Source: Nocardioides sp. Soil797
GTDB lineage: Bacteria; Actinomycetota; Actinomycetes; Propionibacteriales; Nocardioidaceae
Direction of reading: 5' to 3'
Assembly: GCA_001429555.1 (NCBI GenBank)
Contig: LMSR01000019.1
Span: 29,859 to 76,640 of the forward strand
DNA length: 46,782 bases
This document shows positions 15,801 to 24,200 of this stretch, one piece after another. The notes under the pieces were generated by a model, which saw only the letters and a list, made by a program, of their open reading frames with translations, had not been told where the DNA came from and ran no database searches. The first letter of the stretch is position 1, and the number at the start of each line of letters is the position of its first letter. The position numbers were made by a program, and so were the translations under genes.

Positions 15801-16639
15801 CCGGTGCCGCCGACGATCGAGGCGACATGGGTGCCGTGGCCGACACCGTCGTGCACCGATCCGGTGCCGGAGAAGTCCCGGGTGAGCCCGATGTGCTCGG
15901 CCAGATCGGGATGAGCGTCGTCGATGCCGCTGTCGAGCACGGCGACCGTGACACCGTCACCCTCGAGGCCGGCCGACCACGCCTCCGGGGCCCCGATCTG
16001 CTTCGTGCTGCGGTCGAGGGTCGCCTCGACCCGGAAGTCGAGTGACACCTGCGCCAGGCCGGAGCTGAGCAGCGTCGGCGTGCGGCCGGGCCCGGCGACG
16101 TCGTCCCAGAACCGGGCGGCGTCCGACTTCGAGGCCTCGACGGCGAGGGCGTCGATGCTCTCGAGCACCCGCTCCTTCGCCGCGCCCGCCGGCGCGCTGC
16201 GCCCCGCCAACGGCGTACGACGGGTGGCTGCGGTGGTGTACTCGACGATCACCGGCAGCGTGGGCCGGTGTGCGTCGTCGTACTGCTGGCGCACCAGCGA
16301 GCTGACGTTGAACAGCTCGGGGTCGAGCCGACCGGTGGCGAGCAGCGCCGTGGCCACCCCGGGCTCGACGTGCACGTCCCCGCCGGCGGTGAACGTGTGA
16401 TAGCCGCCGCGCGGATTCTGCCGGCGGACGACGGTGGCATGCTGGCTGCCGTCGGCGGCCGTGTCGAGCCTGACCACGTCGCCGGTCACCAACGTGACCG
16501 TGGCTGACGACGCTGAGCCGCCGGGTCGCGCCGGTGGCGCCGGTGGCGCCGCGCCGTTGGCTCCCGACCCGGTCGGGGTCAGTGCCACCCCGAAGACCAG
16601 TGCAACCACGATGGCGCGCCCGAACCGCGATCCCTGCAT
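12848..16639 (-). CDS. Large secreted subtilisin-like (S8) serine protease with PA domain
   Basis: This 1263-residue exported protease has a signal peptide (SRFGRAIVVALVFGVALTPT) followed by a prodomain-like region to about residue 215. In the S8 domain the catalytic residues are Asp236 (VAVLDSGID), His268 (VGHGTHVAS) and Ser441 (GTSMAAPHVAG), with oxyanion Asn364 (VVASGNGS). Beyond residue 500 lie beta-rich modules and a PA-like domain (LAGKKLHGSVALVQETD to GGAVPVLAVDRREGE), which usually shapes substrate access. The C-terminal ~350 residues are further beta-sandwich-like sequence without a cell-wall anchor. The ATG at 16639 has AAGGAG seven bases upstream. A TrmB/LuxR-type regulator lies immediately upstream on the same strand. 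It is probably a nutrient-scavenging protease. Confidence 0.93.
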   Translation of the reverse strand: MQGSRFGRAIVVALVFGVALTPTGSGANGAAPPAPPARPGGSASSATVTLVTGDVVRLDTAADGSQHATVVRRQNPRGGYHTFTAGGDVHVEPGVATALLATGRLDPELFNVSSLVRQQYDDAHRPTLPVIVEYTTAATRRTPLAGRSAPAGAAKERVLESIDALAVEASKSDAARFWDDVAGPGRTPTLLSSGLAQVSLDFRVEATLDRSTKQIGAPEAWSAGLEGDGVTVAVLDSGIDDAHPDLAEHIGLTRDFSGTGSVHDGVGHGTHVASIVGGTGAASDGLYRGVAPGVTLMVGKVLNDTGAGASSWVIDGMEWASSHDADVVNLSLGGPVTKGDDPLSRALDALTERDGTLFVVASGNGSIGQPGTMEVTSPGSAASALTVGAVSRTDAKWSGSRNGLMGDEGLKPEVMAPGMGITAANAGGTGADGYTSKTGTSMAAPHVAGAAALLLQQHPDWSPLQVKTALASTARPTTSGDVFDRGAGVIDVGRATRQGVYVDTGVAFLGYFARPFVAGELTADKRLTYTNATDQPVTLDLTSSLVDDHGDPVDDVLSVTPETVTVPAGGEAHALVHVDLADAEAAEFSGSVVAANDSGLELSTMVGFLKQDDTVDVTFRALNTHGQPAIARLRATPYLQSDGRYYPDNIYLTADQKEWTLRLPEGEYNVFGLITTLDPSGRFVEEQSIVQDPKVSATAPNFTVTLDARNARPVTLHTPRPSTPRQVTMKMHRGDPETTLSTSDEWYWDFTDGEPSRLSVAPTERVDDAPFELLTQWETGVPLLTAETTGRGHHAVDAVQEGGPEFDGTKTLPVVDAGEATPVDLAGKKLHGSVALVQETDAMTWAEQVGAATDAGAAMVLLYAATDGVFYPSVGGAVPVLAVDRREGERLRTLATRHSGVKLRLHGTPRTPYAYELTFVERQQVPRELALTARKGDLATIASRFHTTGTGERGWRMRYGAWAPCACSAPTASDYVPSLGYTRTEYVTADPDISTYGAWQFLYNLPGDLLFSRHRRVLRPGQRVTEDWLAAPLSPGVANNTATPYNWRMLNERTARGQLRFDLAGLTDSEGHWMRGLAGSSTTLRLYGDDELLLERSGGLAGAVAVPDARARYRLEADLDHDGTVLGLSTKTRTAWTFASAATGEQQVLPLIDVDYDLERDGRSAPALDLANTGRHRQRVSLRLDTSHQLGASAGAVDEMSVWVSYDDGSTWRRAKVSARGGGQFVATYRHPGRGRFVSLKVAASDVHGNTMTQSLVRAYRLK

Positions 16640-16709
16640 GGCAGAACTCCTTGGATCCACTCGATGTCGTCTTGGACACTAAGGCGCACCAAGGGCTCGT
16701 GGGGCGCCC

Positions 16710-16734
16710 GGCGATGTCCGGTTCGGACATCGCC
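16710..16734. promoter_or_regulatory. Perfect 11-bp inverted repeat upstream of the protease gene
   Basis: GGCGATGTCCG at 16710-16720 and its complement CGGACATCGCC at 16724-16734 flank three bases (GTT). The repeat lies between the regulator stop (16757) and the protease start (16639). It could terminate the regulator transcript (strong stem, but no U tract) or be the operator of the protease promoter. Both fit the position. Confidence 0.55.
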
Positions 16735-16756
16735 CGAATCGGCCAGACAGGCGTGC

Positions 16757-17749
16757 TCAGATCAGGCCGCGGGCCCGGGCCTGCACACCCGCCTGGAAGC
16801 GGGTGCGGGCATCGAGGTCGTCGAGCAGACCGGCCACCCGGCGCCGAACCGTGCGCGCGCTGACCTTCAGCTGCCGGGCGATCGCGTCGTCCCCGAGGCC
16901 AGCGGTGAGCAGGGTCAGCAGCTGTACGTCGGGCGCGGCCGGGTGGGCGCTGGCTTCGGCACTGGCGGCGGCACTGGGGTCGGCGCTGGGGTCGGCGAAC
17001 GCCTTCTCGAACGGGACCGCCCGCTCCCACAACGCCTCGAAGAGCATCACGAGCGCGTCGAGCAACGCCGACGGACCGATCAGCAGGCCCATCGAGCCGA
17101 CCGACTCGGCGTCCATCGTCAACGGGATCAGCGCGACCCGGCGGTCGGCGATCGACATCTTCAGTGGCAGCCCGTCGATCACCCGGGCCTCCTCGCCGGC
17201 CTCGGCCGCGGCGGCCAGCCAGTCGAGCTGGCCGGGCACGTCGAACGCGGTGGTGTCATAGAGCCCGCGGCTGCGGGCACCGCGGGTGAGGTGCTCGACC
17301 TCGTCCTCGTTGACGCCGAGCGTCGCGACGTAGGGCGGCCGGTCGAAGGTCAGCACCTCCTCACGGGCACCCAGCTGCAGCTGGCGATAGCGCGCCTGGA
17401 GGGCCGACCGGCCACGCACGATGTCGGCCACGCCGTAGCTGGGCTCCTCGCGCTGCTCGGCCCGGAACTCGTCGGCGATGGCACGCGCGGCCAGCACCGC
17501 GCGCTGCAGCTCGTTCTCCCGCTCGGCCACCAGCGCGTCGATGGCCATGTCGGGACGCACGGCGACCACCACGTCATCGGGGTTGCGGGCGACCAGCCCC
17601 AACGACTCGAGGCGGGCGACCGCGGCGCCGACGTCCTTGACCGCTTCGCCGACGGTGGTGCCGACATCGATCAGCCGCGCCTCCCCCAGCCGTACGACGG
17701 CGCGGTAGACCGCGGTCTCCTCCGTGCTGATCCCGAGAGCTTGCAGCAT
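16757..17749 (-). CDS. TrmB/LuxR-type transcriptional regulator
   Basis: This 330-residue regulator has two likely DNA-binding parts. Residues about 1-70 resemble a TrmB-type winged helix (LGISTEETAVYRAVVRLGEA, then VGAAVARLESLGLVAR). A long middle domain (GRSALQARYRQLQLGAREEV and on) is of the sensor type found with it. Residues about 270-325 are a LuxR-type helix-turn-helix (LLTLLTAGLGDDAIARQLKV, then SARTVRRRVAGLLDDL). An Ala/Ser/Pro linker at 250-270 joins them. The ATG at 17749 has AGGCGGG upstream. In actinobacteria such proteins often sit next to subtilisin-like proteases and are thought to control them; that role here is inferred from adjacency. Confidence 0.87.
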   Translation of the reverse strand: MLQALGISTEETAVYRAVVRLGEARLIDVGTTVGEAVKDVGAAVARLESLGLVARNPDDVVVAVRPDMAIDALVAERENELQRAVLAARAIADEFRAEQREEPSYGVADIVRGRSALQARYRQLQLGAREEVLTFDRPPYVATLGVNEDEVEHLTRGARSRGLYDTTAFDVPGQLDWLAAAAEAGEEARVIDGLPLKMSIADRRVALIPLTMDAESVGSMGLLIGPSALLDALVMLFEALWERAVPFEKAFADPSADPSAAASAEASAHPAAPDVQLLTLLTAGLGDDAIARQLKVSARTVRRRVAGLLDDLDARTRFQAGVQARARGLI

Positions 17750-17836
17750 GCATCCCGCCTCGTTGCTGGCTGGTCCCCGTCACCGTAGTCCGGGTCGGCC
17801 TCCCCTCGCCTGCCCATTTCCTGACACGATGCGGCC

Positions 17837-18601
17837 ATGAGTCAGGTGCCGGCAGCGACGAGGGCCCTCCGGGTGCTGCGCTTCCTCGCCGCGCAACCGG
17901 GTCCGGTGCCTCTCGATCGCATCATGAGCGAGCTCGACCTGCCGCGCAGCACGGCGTACCACTTGGTCAACACGATGATCGACGAGGGATTCGTGACCCA
18001 CCTCGCGGACGAACGCCGCTACGGCTTGGGGGTCGCGGCGTTCGAGGTGGGCAGCGGCTACACGCGGCAGGCGCCGTTGCAGCGGATCTCGCGCCGACCC
18101 CTCGCCGAGCTCGTCGACCGCACCGGACAGAGCGCCCACCTGGCCGTGCTGCACGGGCGCGACGTGCTCTACGTGATCGAGGAACGCGCACCGGGACGGC
18201 CGCCGCTGGTCACCGATGTCGGCGTACGCCTGCCGGCCCACCTCACCGCCAGCGGCCGGGCGATCCTGGCGGCGCTGCCCGCCGCGCAGGTACGCGCCGC
18301 CTACCCCGACAAGGCCTCGTTCGTCGACCGGCACGGCGCCGGGCCGACCGGGCCGCGCCAGTTGGCGGCGCTGCTCTCCGACACCCGGCAACGCGGGTTC
18401 GCCACCGAGGACGGCGAGGTGACCCCGGGCCTGGCCAGCGTCGCCGCCGGAGTGCTCGACCACAACGGCTACCCCGTGGCCGGGGTCGCGGTCACCCACC
18501 CCACCGGTGACGTGGTGCCACGCCTGCCCGAGGAAGTGCGACGCACCGCGGCCGAGCTCACCCGCCGACTCGGCGGCCGGGCCACCCGGTCCACGCACTG
18601 A
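17837..18601 (+). CDS. IclR-family transcriptional regulator
   Basis: This is a 254-residue regulator. It has an N-terminal winged helix-turn-helix (TRALRVLRFLAAQPGPVPLD, then SELDLPRSTAYHLVNTMIDEG) and a C-terminal ligand-sensing IclR domain (SAHLAVLHGRDVLYVIEERA, LPAHLTASGRAILAALP, and a late ASVAAGVLDHNGYPVAGVAV). It is divergent from the TrmB/LuxR gene across 87 bases and ends 43 bases before the M19-like gene. IclR proteins often govern aromatic, glyoxylate or histidine catabolism; a regulator of this type near hut genes is known in actinobacteria, but the hut genes are 9 kb away. No ribosome site is obvious before the ATG. Confidence 0.92.
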   Translation: MSQVPAATRALRVLRFLAAQPGPVPLDRIMSELDLPRSTAYHLVNTMIDEGFVTHLADERRYGLGVAAFEVGSGYTRQAPLQRISRRPLAELVDRTGQSAHLAVLHGRDVLYVIEERAPGRPPLVTDVGVRLPAHLTASGRAILAALPAAQVRAAYPDKASFVDRHGAGPTGPRQLAALLSDTRQRGFATEDGEVTPGLASVAAGVLDHNGYPVAGVAVTHPTGDVVPRLPEEVRRTAAELTRRLGGRATRSTH

Positions 18602-18644
18602 CTCCTCCGAGTGACCTGAACCACACTCGTTCGTTGGGCCATGC

Positions 18645-21134
18645 ATGCAGCCCGTGCCGAGTCGCTCCCGTGGCCCCGTCGTCCGCCTCCTCCTGGCCGG
18701 CGGAATCGCGGTGGGCCTCGTAGCCACGGCGATCACCGTGCCGTCCTACTCGTTCACCCGCACCACCTCCGTGGCCGACAGCTACCAGGCGACCAAGCCG
18801 GTGCAGGCCGCCGACGGTCACTGGCACAAGCACGACCCGGCGCGCAAGAACGACCTGAGCCAGTCCGACGAAGTCTCCGCGAACACCGCCGCCACCGCAT
18901 CCACCCAGGACCCGACGACCGCGGCACAGGCCCGACGCAACGCGGCGTACGTCGCCAAGGGGCGCACCAGCCCGGACCCCCAGCTCCGACGGGTCTCGCT
19001 GCGCAGCCCGCGCAGGACGGTGCCGCAGAACCGGTACGCCGTCGCCGGCGGTTGCTACGGCGTGGCCGGTAGGCCGCTCCGCTTCCAGGCCACCGACCTG
19101 GGCGTGAACCTGCTCTACACGACCGACCGCAAGTTCCTCAGCGCGGCGCAGTCGGGTGGGGTGGCCCCGGCCGACAAGCCCTCCGTCTCCGGGGAGTGGA
19201 TCACCCGCAGAACCGACCGGGGCTTCACCTTCCAGCTCGCCGACGGTCGCTGGTTGACCGGTCGCGGGGACGCGATGAGGGCCGGCAGCAAGCCCACGGC
19301 GTACCCGCTCCACACCACCAGCGGCTGCCCGGCCTACCCCGAGGTGCAGGTCAACGTCAGCGGCAACCCGCATGCCGGCACGACGAACTTCCAGGAGGTG
19401 CGCGGCTACATCGACGCGCACGTCCACGGAATGGCCTTCGAGTTCCTCGGCGGAAAGGTGCACTGCGGCAAGCCCTGGGACAAGTACGGCGCCCCCTACG
19501 CACTGCGTGACTGCCCCGACCACGAGCTCACCAACGGCAACGGCGCCCTGCTCGAGTCGGTGCTGTCAGGGAAGGCTTCGCACGACCCGGTCGGCTGGCC
19601 CACCTTCAAGGACTGGCCGGCCCCGAAGTCGCTGACCCACGAGGGCACCTACTACAAGTGGATGGAGCGATCCTGGCGCGCCGGGCAGCGGATCTTCGTC
19701 AACCTCCTGGTCGAGAACGGCAAGCTCTGCCAGATCTATCCGATGAAGAAGAACTCCTGCAACGACATGGAGTCGGCCAAGCTGCAGGCCAAGGACATGC
19801 GCGCGATGGAGCGCTACATCGACGCGCAGTACGGCGGCCCCGGCAAGGGTTGGTACCGCATCGTCACCAGTCCCGAGCAGGCCCGCAAGGTGATCAACCA
19901 GGGCAAGCTGGCCGTGGTCATGGGCATCGAGGTCAGCATTCCCTTCGGCTGCACGATGAAGCTCGACATCCCCCAGTGCGACCGGGGCGCCATCAAGCGC
20001 CAGCTCGACGACCTCTACGACATCGGCGTCCGCCAGATGGAGCTGGTCAACAAGTTCGACAACGCCCTCTCAGGGGTGGCCGGCGACGAGGGCGCGGTCG
20101 GAACCGCGGTCAACGTGGCCAACTTCCTCGAGACCGGCTCCTTCTGGAACATGAAGCACTGCGAGCCCGCCGACGGCGAGTCGGCCGACAAGACCCAGCT
20201 GGCGCTGCCCGACATCAGCGGCGGGCAGCAGGACGCATTGTTCGGGGCGCTGGTGCAGATCGCCGGGATCGGGCTGCCCGCCCTCCCGCTCTACGGCACG
20301 CCGTTGCACTGCAACCAGCGCGGACTGACCGACCTCGGCAGCTATGCGGTCAACCAGCTGATGAAGAAGAAGATGCTGGTCGATCCCGACCACATGAGCG
20401 TCAAGGGTCGTCAGGCCACGCTGACCCAGCTCGAGCAGGCCAAGTACTCCGGCGTCGTCTCCAGTCACTCGTGGTCGACGCCCGACGCCTACCCGCGCAT
20501 CTACCGGCTCGGTGGTTTCGTCGCCCCGATGGCCGGTGACTCCACCGGGTTCTACAAGAAGTGGCAGCGCCACCTGGGCTGGGCCGACAAGCGGTTCTAC
20601 TTCGGGTTCGGCTATGGCGCCGACATCAACGGACTGGCCGAGCAGGGCCTGCCTCGAGGGGCCGATGCGCCCAACAAGGTGACCTACCCGATCACCGGCA
20701 TGAACGGCGTCAAGATCGGCCAGCAGCACAGCGGCGAGAGGGTCTACGACATCAACGTGGACGGGGTCGCCCACTACGGCCTCTATCCCGACTGGATCGA
20801 AGACCTGCGCAGGATCGGCGGTGCCTCACAGGGGAAGGCAATCGTCGAGGACCTCAGCCGCGGCCCCGAGGCCTACCTGCAGACCTGGGAAAGGGCCGAG
20901 GGCATCCGGGCGGACTCGTGCCGCAACCCGAAGCTGCGTCGTACGCCGGCCGCAGTCAAGCGCCTGGTCCACAAGGGGATGAGCACGACGGCCGTGATGA
21001 AGAAGGTCGGCCAGCCCTACACGCGCCTCGGTACGACGTACGGCATCTGCGCGAAGTCGGCGAAGAAGGGAAGGCTGGTCCGGATGACGATCACCTTCAC
21101 CAAGGCGGGAAAGGTGCGCTCGGTGCGACGGTGA
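18645..21134 (+). CDS. Large secreted M19 (renal dipeptidase)-like metallohydrolase with BamE-like C-terminus
   Basis: This is an 829-residue exported protein. A signal/anchor (VVRLLLAGGIAVGLVATAITV) leads to a low-complexity stretch and a 100-residue beta-rich domain (about 130-240). From about residue 250 the landmarks of peptidase family M19 appear in order: DAHVH (257-261), VVMGIEVS (Glu429), GVRQMELVNKFDNALSG, GLTDLGSYAVNQL, DPDHMS (His583), SSHSW (His608) and GYGADING (Asp660). In classical M19 enzymes the first motif is HxD; here it is HxH. The last ~60 residues (VKRLVHKGMSTTAVMKKVGQP) resemble the BamE/SmpA module. Family members cleave dipeptides or amides, but the substrate here is unknown. 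No strong ribosome site precedes the ATG. Confidence 0.75.
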   Translation: MQPVPSRSRGPVVRLLLAGGIAVGLVATAITVPSYSFTRTTSVADSYQATKPVQAADGHWHKHDPARKNDLSQSDEVSANTAATASTQDPTTAAQARRNAAYVAKGRTSPDPQLRRVSLRSPRRTVPQNRYAVAGGCYGVAGRPLRFQATDLGVNLLYTTDRKFLSAAQSGGVAPADKPSVSGEWITRRTDRGFTFQLADGRWLTGRGDAMRAGSKPTAYPLHTTSGCPAYPEVQVNVSGNPHAGTTNFQEVRGYIDAHVHGMAFEFLGGKVHCGKPWDKYGAPYALRDCPDHELTNGNGALLESVLSGKASHDPVGWPTFKDWPAPKSLTHEGTYYKWMERSWRAGQRIFVNLLVENGKLCQIYPMKKNSCNDMESAKLQAKDMRAMERYIDAQYGGPGKGWYRIVTSPEQARKVINQGKLAVVMGIEVSIPFGCTMKLDIPQCDRGAIKRQLDDLYDIGVRQMELVNKFDNALSGVAGDEGAVGTAVNVANFLETGSFWNMKHCEPADGESADKTQLALPDISGGQQDALFGALVQIAGIGLPALPLYGTPLHCNQRGLTDLGSYAVNQLMKKKMLVDPDHMSVKGRQATLTQLEQAKYSGVVSSHSWSTPDAYPRIYRLGGFVAPMAGDSTGFYKKWQRHLGWADKRFYFGFGYGADINGLAEQGLPRGADAPNKVTYPITGMNGVKIGQQHSGERVYDINVDGVAHYGLYPDWIEDLRRIGGASQGKAIVEDLSRGPEAYLQTWERAEGIRADSCRNPKLRRTPAAVKRLVHKGMSTTAVMKKVGQPYTRLGTTYGICAKSAKKGRLVRMTITFTKAGKVRSVRR

Positions 21135-21295
21135 CGCATCCGCAAGTGAGGTCTGACTAACATCCGCCGAGCGTTACCGGCACGTAGGATCAGCCTCACA
21201 GCGTGGACCCCATGACGGACGGGGCCGCGGCGCAATAGGCTCAGCCCCGCGCCTGATCTCCGGGCGCAGGAAGCTTGACGAGGAGCAGTTCTTCC

Positions 21296-24200
21296 ATGCA
21301 GATCTTCGCCATCGTGGTGTCCTTGGCCGTCTCGGCCGTGGCCGTCGTCATGACCGTGAGAGCGGTCCAGTCGATGTTGGCCACAATCCGGATCGGCCAA
21401 CCGGCGCTCGGCCGCACGGACCAGCCCGGGAAGCGCACGCTCAACATGCTGAAGGAGACGGTCCTCCACACGCGCATGCTGCAGTGGACGTGGGTCGGCA
21501 TCCTGCACTGGTTCGCCTTCGCGGCCTTCATCGTGCTCTCCACGGCGGTGCTGCAGGCGTTCTTCCAGCTCTTCAAGGCCGACTTCGCGTGGCCGATCAT
21601 CGGCCACTTCTTCCTCTACGAGTGGATCTGCGAGTTCATCGGTCTCCTCGGCGCCGTGGCGATCGTCCCGCTGTTCATCTACCGCGTGATGAACCGTCCC
21701 TCGGCCAACGGTCGCCAGAGCCGCTTCTTCGGCTCGACCATGTGGCAGGCCTACTTCGTCGAGGCGATGGTGTTCCTCGAGAGCATCGCGATCATCTTCA
21801 TCCGTGCCGCGGAGTACAAGCACGTCGACGACGCCGAGGCCTGGCACTTCCCGATCAGCCACTTGATCAGCGGGATGTACCCCGACTCGCACTCCTCGCT
21901 CGAGAACATCATCTACTTCATCGCGATGGTCAAGATCGTCTCGGCGATGGCCTGGCTGATGGTGATCTCCTCCAACCTGACCATGGGTGTGGCCTGGCAC
22001 CGCTTCACCGCCTGGTTCAACATCTGGTTCAAGCGCGAGGCCTCCGGCCGCACCGCACTGGGCAACCTGAAGCCGCTGGTCTCCGACGGCAAGCCGATCA
22101 CCCTCGACGACATCGACGACCTCGACGAGGACTCCAAGCTCGGTGTCGGGGCGATCGAGGACTTCTCCTGGAAGGGCATCCTCGACTTCACCACCTGCAC
22201 CGAGTGTGGCCGCTGCCAGTCGCAGTGCCCGGCCTGGAACACCGAGAAGCCGCTCTCCCCGAAGCTGCTGATGATGGGCCTGCGCGAGCACGCCTATGCC
22301 ACCGCCGGCGCTGCCGCCGCGGGCGAGGAGATGCCCGAGAAGTCGCTGATCGGCAAGGGCGAGGCCGGCGAGTCCGGCGACGTGCAGGACTGGTTCTACA
22401 ACCCCGAGGGTGCCGACTTCGTCATCGACGAGGACGTCCTCTGGTCGTGTACGTCGTGTGGCGCCTGCGTCCAGCAGTGCCCCGTCGACATCGAGCACGT
22501 CGACCACATCGTCGACATGCGCCGATACCAGGTGCTCGTCGAGTCCAACTTCCCGGCCGAGCTCAACCAGCTCTTCAAGGGTCTGGAGAACAAGGGCAAC
22601 CCGTGGAACATGTCGGCCTCGGCCCGCATGGACTGGGCCAAGGGCCTCGACTTCGAGGTGAAGGAGGTCGGCAAAGACCTCGACGACCTCGAGTCCGTCG
22701 ACTGGTTGTTCTGGGTCGGCTGCGCCGGTGCCTACGAGGACCGCGCCAAGAAGACCACCCGCGCCGTCGCCGAGCTGCTCGACATGGCCGGCGTCAGCTT
22801 CGGCGTACTCGGAAATGGCGAGACCTGCACCGGTGACCCGGCCCGCCGCGCCGGCAACGAGTTCGTGTTCCAGGGCCTGGCCCAGCAGAACGTCGAGACG
22901 TTCAAGGAGTTCAAGGTCAAGAAGGTCGTCTCGACCTGTGCGCACTGCTTCAACACGCTCAAGAACGAGTACAAGGAGTTCGGCATCGAGCTGGAGGTCG
23001 TGCACCACACCCAGCTGCTGAACCGTCTCGTCCGCGAGGGCAAGCTCACCCCGGTCAAGGAAGGGGCGGGCGCCGCCAAGCGCTCGATCACCTACCACGA
23101 CCCGTGCTACCTCGGCCGGCACAACCAGGTCTACTCGCCGCCGCGCGAGCTGCTGCAGATCCTGCCCGGCGCCGAGGTCAAGGAGATGGAGCGCAATTCC
23201 GAGAAGTCCTTCTGCTGTGGTGCCGGTGGTGCCCGCATGTGGATGGAGGAGACCATCGGTGAGCGGATCAACGTCAACCGCACCAAGGAGGCCGTGGGCA
23301 CCGGCGCCGACCAGATCGCGGTCGGCTGCCCGTTCTGCCGGGTGATGCTGGCCGACGGCCTGACCGCCGAGCAGGCCAACGGCGGCGCCCGCGAAGAGGT
23401 CGAGGTGCTCGACGTCGCGCAGATGCTGCTCGCCTCGGTGAAGGGCGAGGTCGCCACCCGTACGCCGAAGCCGGCTGCGAAGAAGTCGGCTGCTGCCCCC
23501 GCTGCTGAGAAGGACGTCGCCACGCAGGCTGCGCCCGCCGCCGGCGACGTCACCCAGACCGCCGACACCGTCACCGACACCGAAGACGTGGGCCCGGCCG
23601 CCAAGGCCTCCGGTGGGTCGTCGTTGTTCGACACGCCCGCTGACTCCGCGCCGGCCGAGAAGTCGGGTGGGTCGCTGTTCGACACGCCCGCCGACTCGGC
23701 GCCTGCCTCCGCACCGGCAGAGAAGCCCGCGGCCTCCGGTGGCTCGTTGTTCGACGTCGAGCCCGATGCTCCGGCGGCCAAGTCTGCTCCGGCCGAGACG
23801 GCTCCGGCTCACTCGGCTCCGGCGGAGCAGCCGGCCGCCAAGGCGGAACCCGCTGCCGATCTGGGTGGCGGTGGCTCGTTGTTCGACGTCGAGCCCGACG
23901 CACCCGCGACCAAGTCTGCTCCGACGGAGTCGGCACCCGCTGCGTCCGCACCGGCGGAATCGGCCGCGGCGGAGCAGCCGGCCGCCAAGGCCGAGCCCGC
24001 TGCTGACCTCGGCGGAGGGGGTTCACTCTTCGACATCCCCGCCACCGAACCGGCCGCTCCTGCCGCCAAGGCCGAGCAGCCAGCCGCTGACGACGCGTCG
24101 ACCGAGAAGCCGGCCGAGGCCAAGGCTGAGCCCGCCAAGGCTGAGCCGGCCAAGGACATCGACATGTCCGGTTCGCTCTTCGACATCCCGGCCGCGGAGC

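Noticed and set aside
21017..23812. A 931-codon open frame antisense to the Fe-S oxidoreductase gene
   Set aside because: Long antisense frames are expected in GC-rich coding DNA. Its product is His/Gly/Val-rich low-complexity sequence without motifs, while the opposite strand has clear Fe-S motifs.
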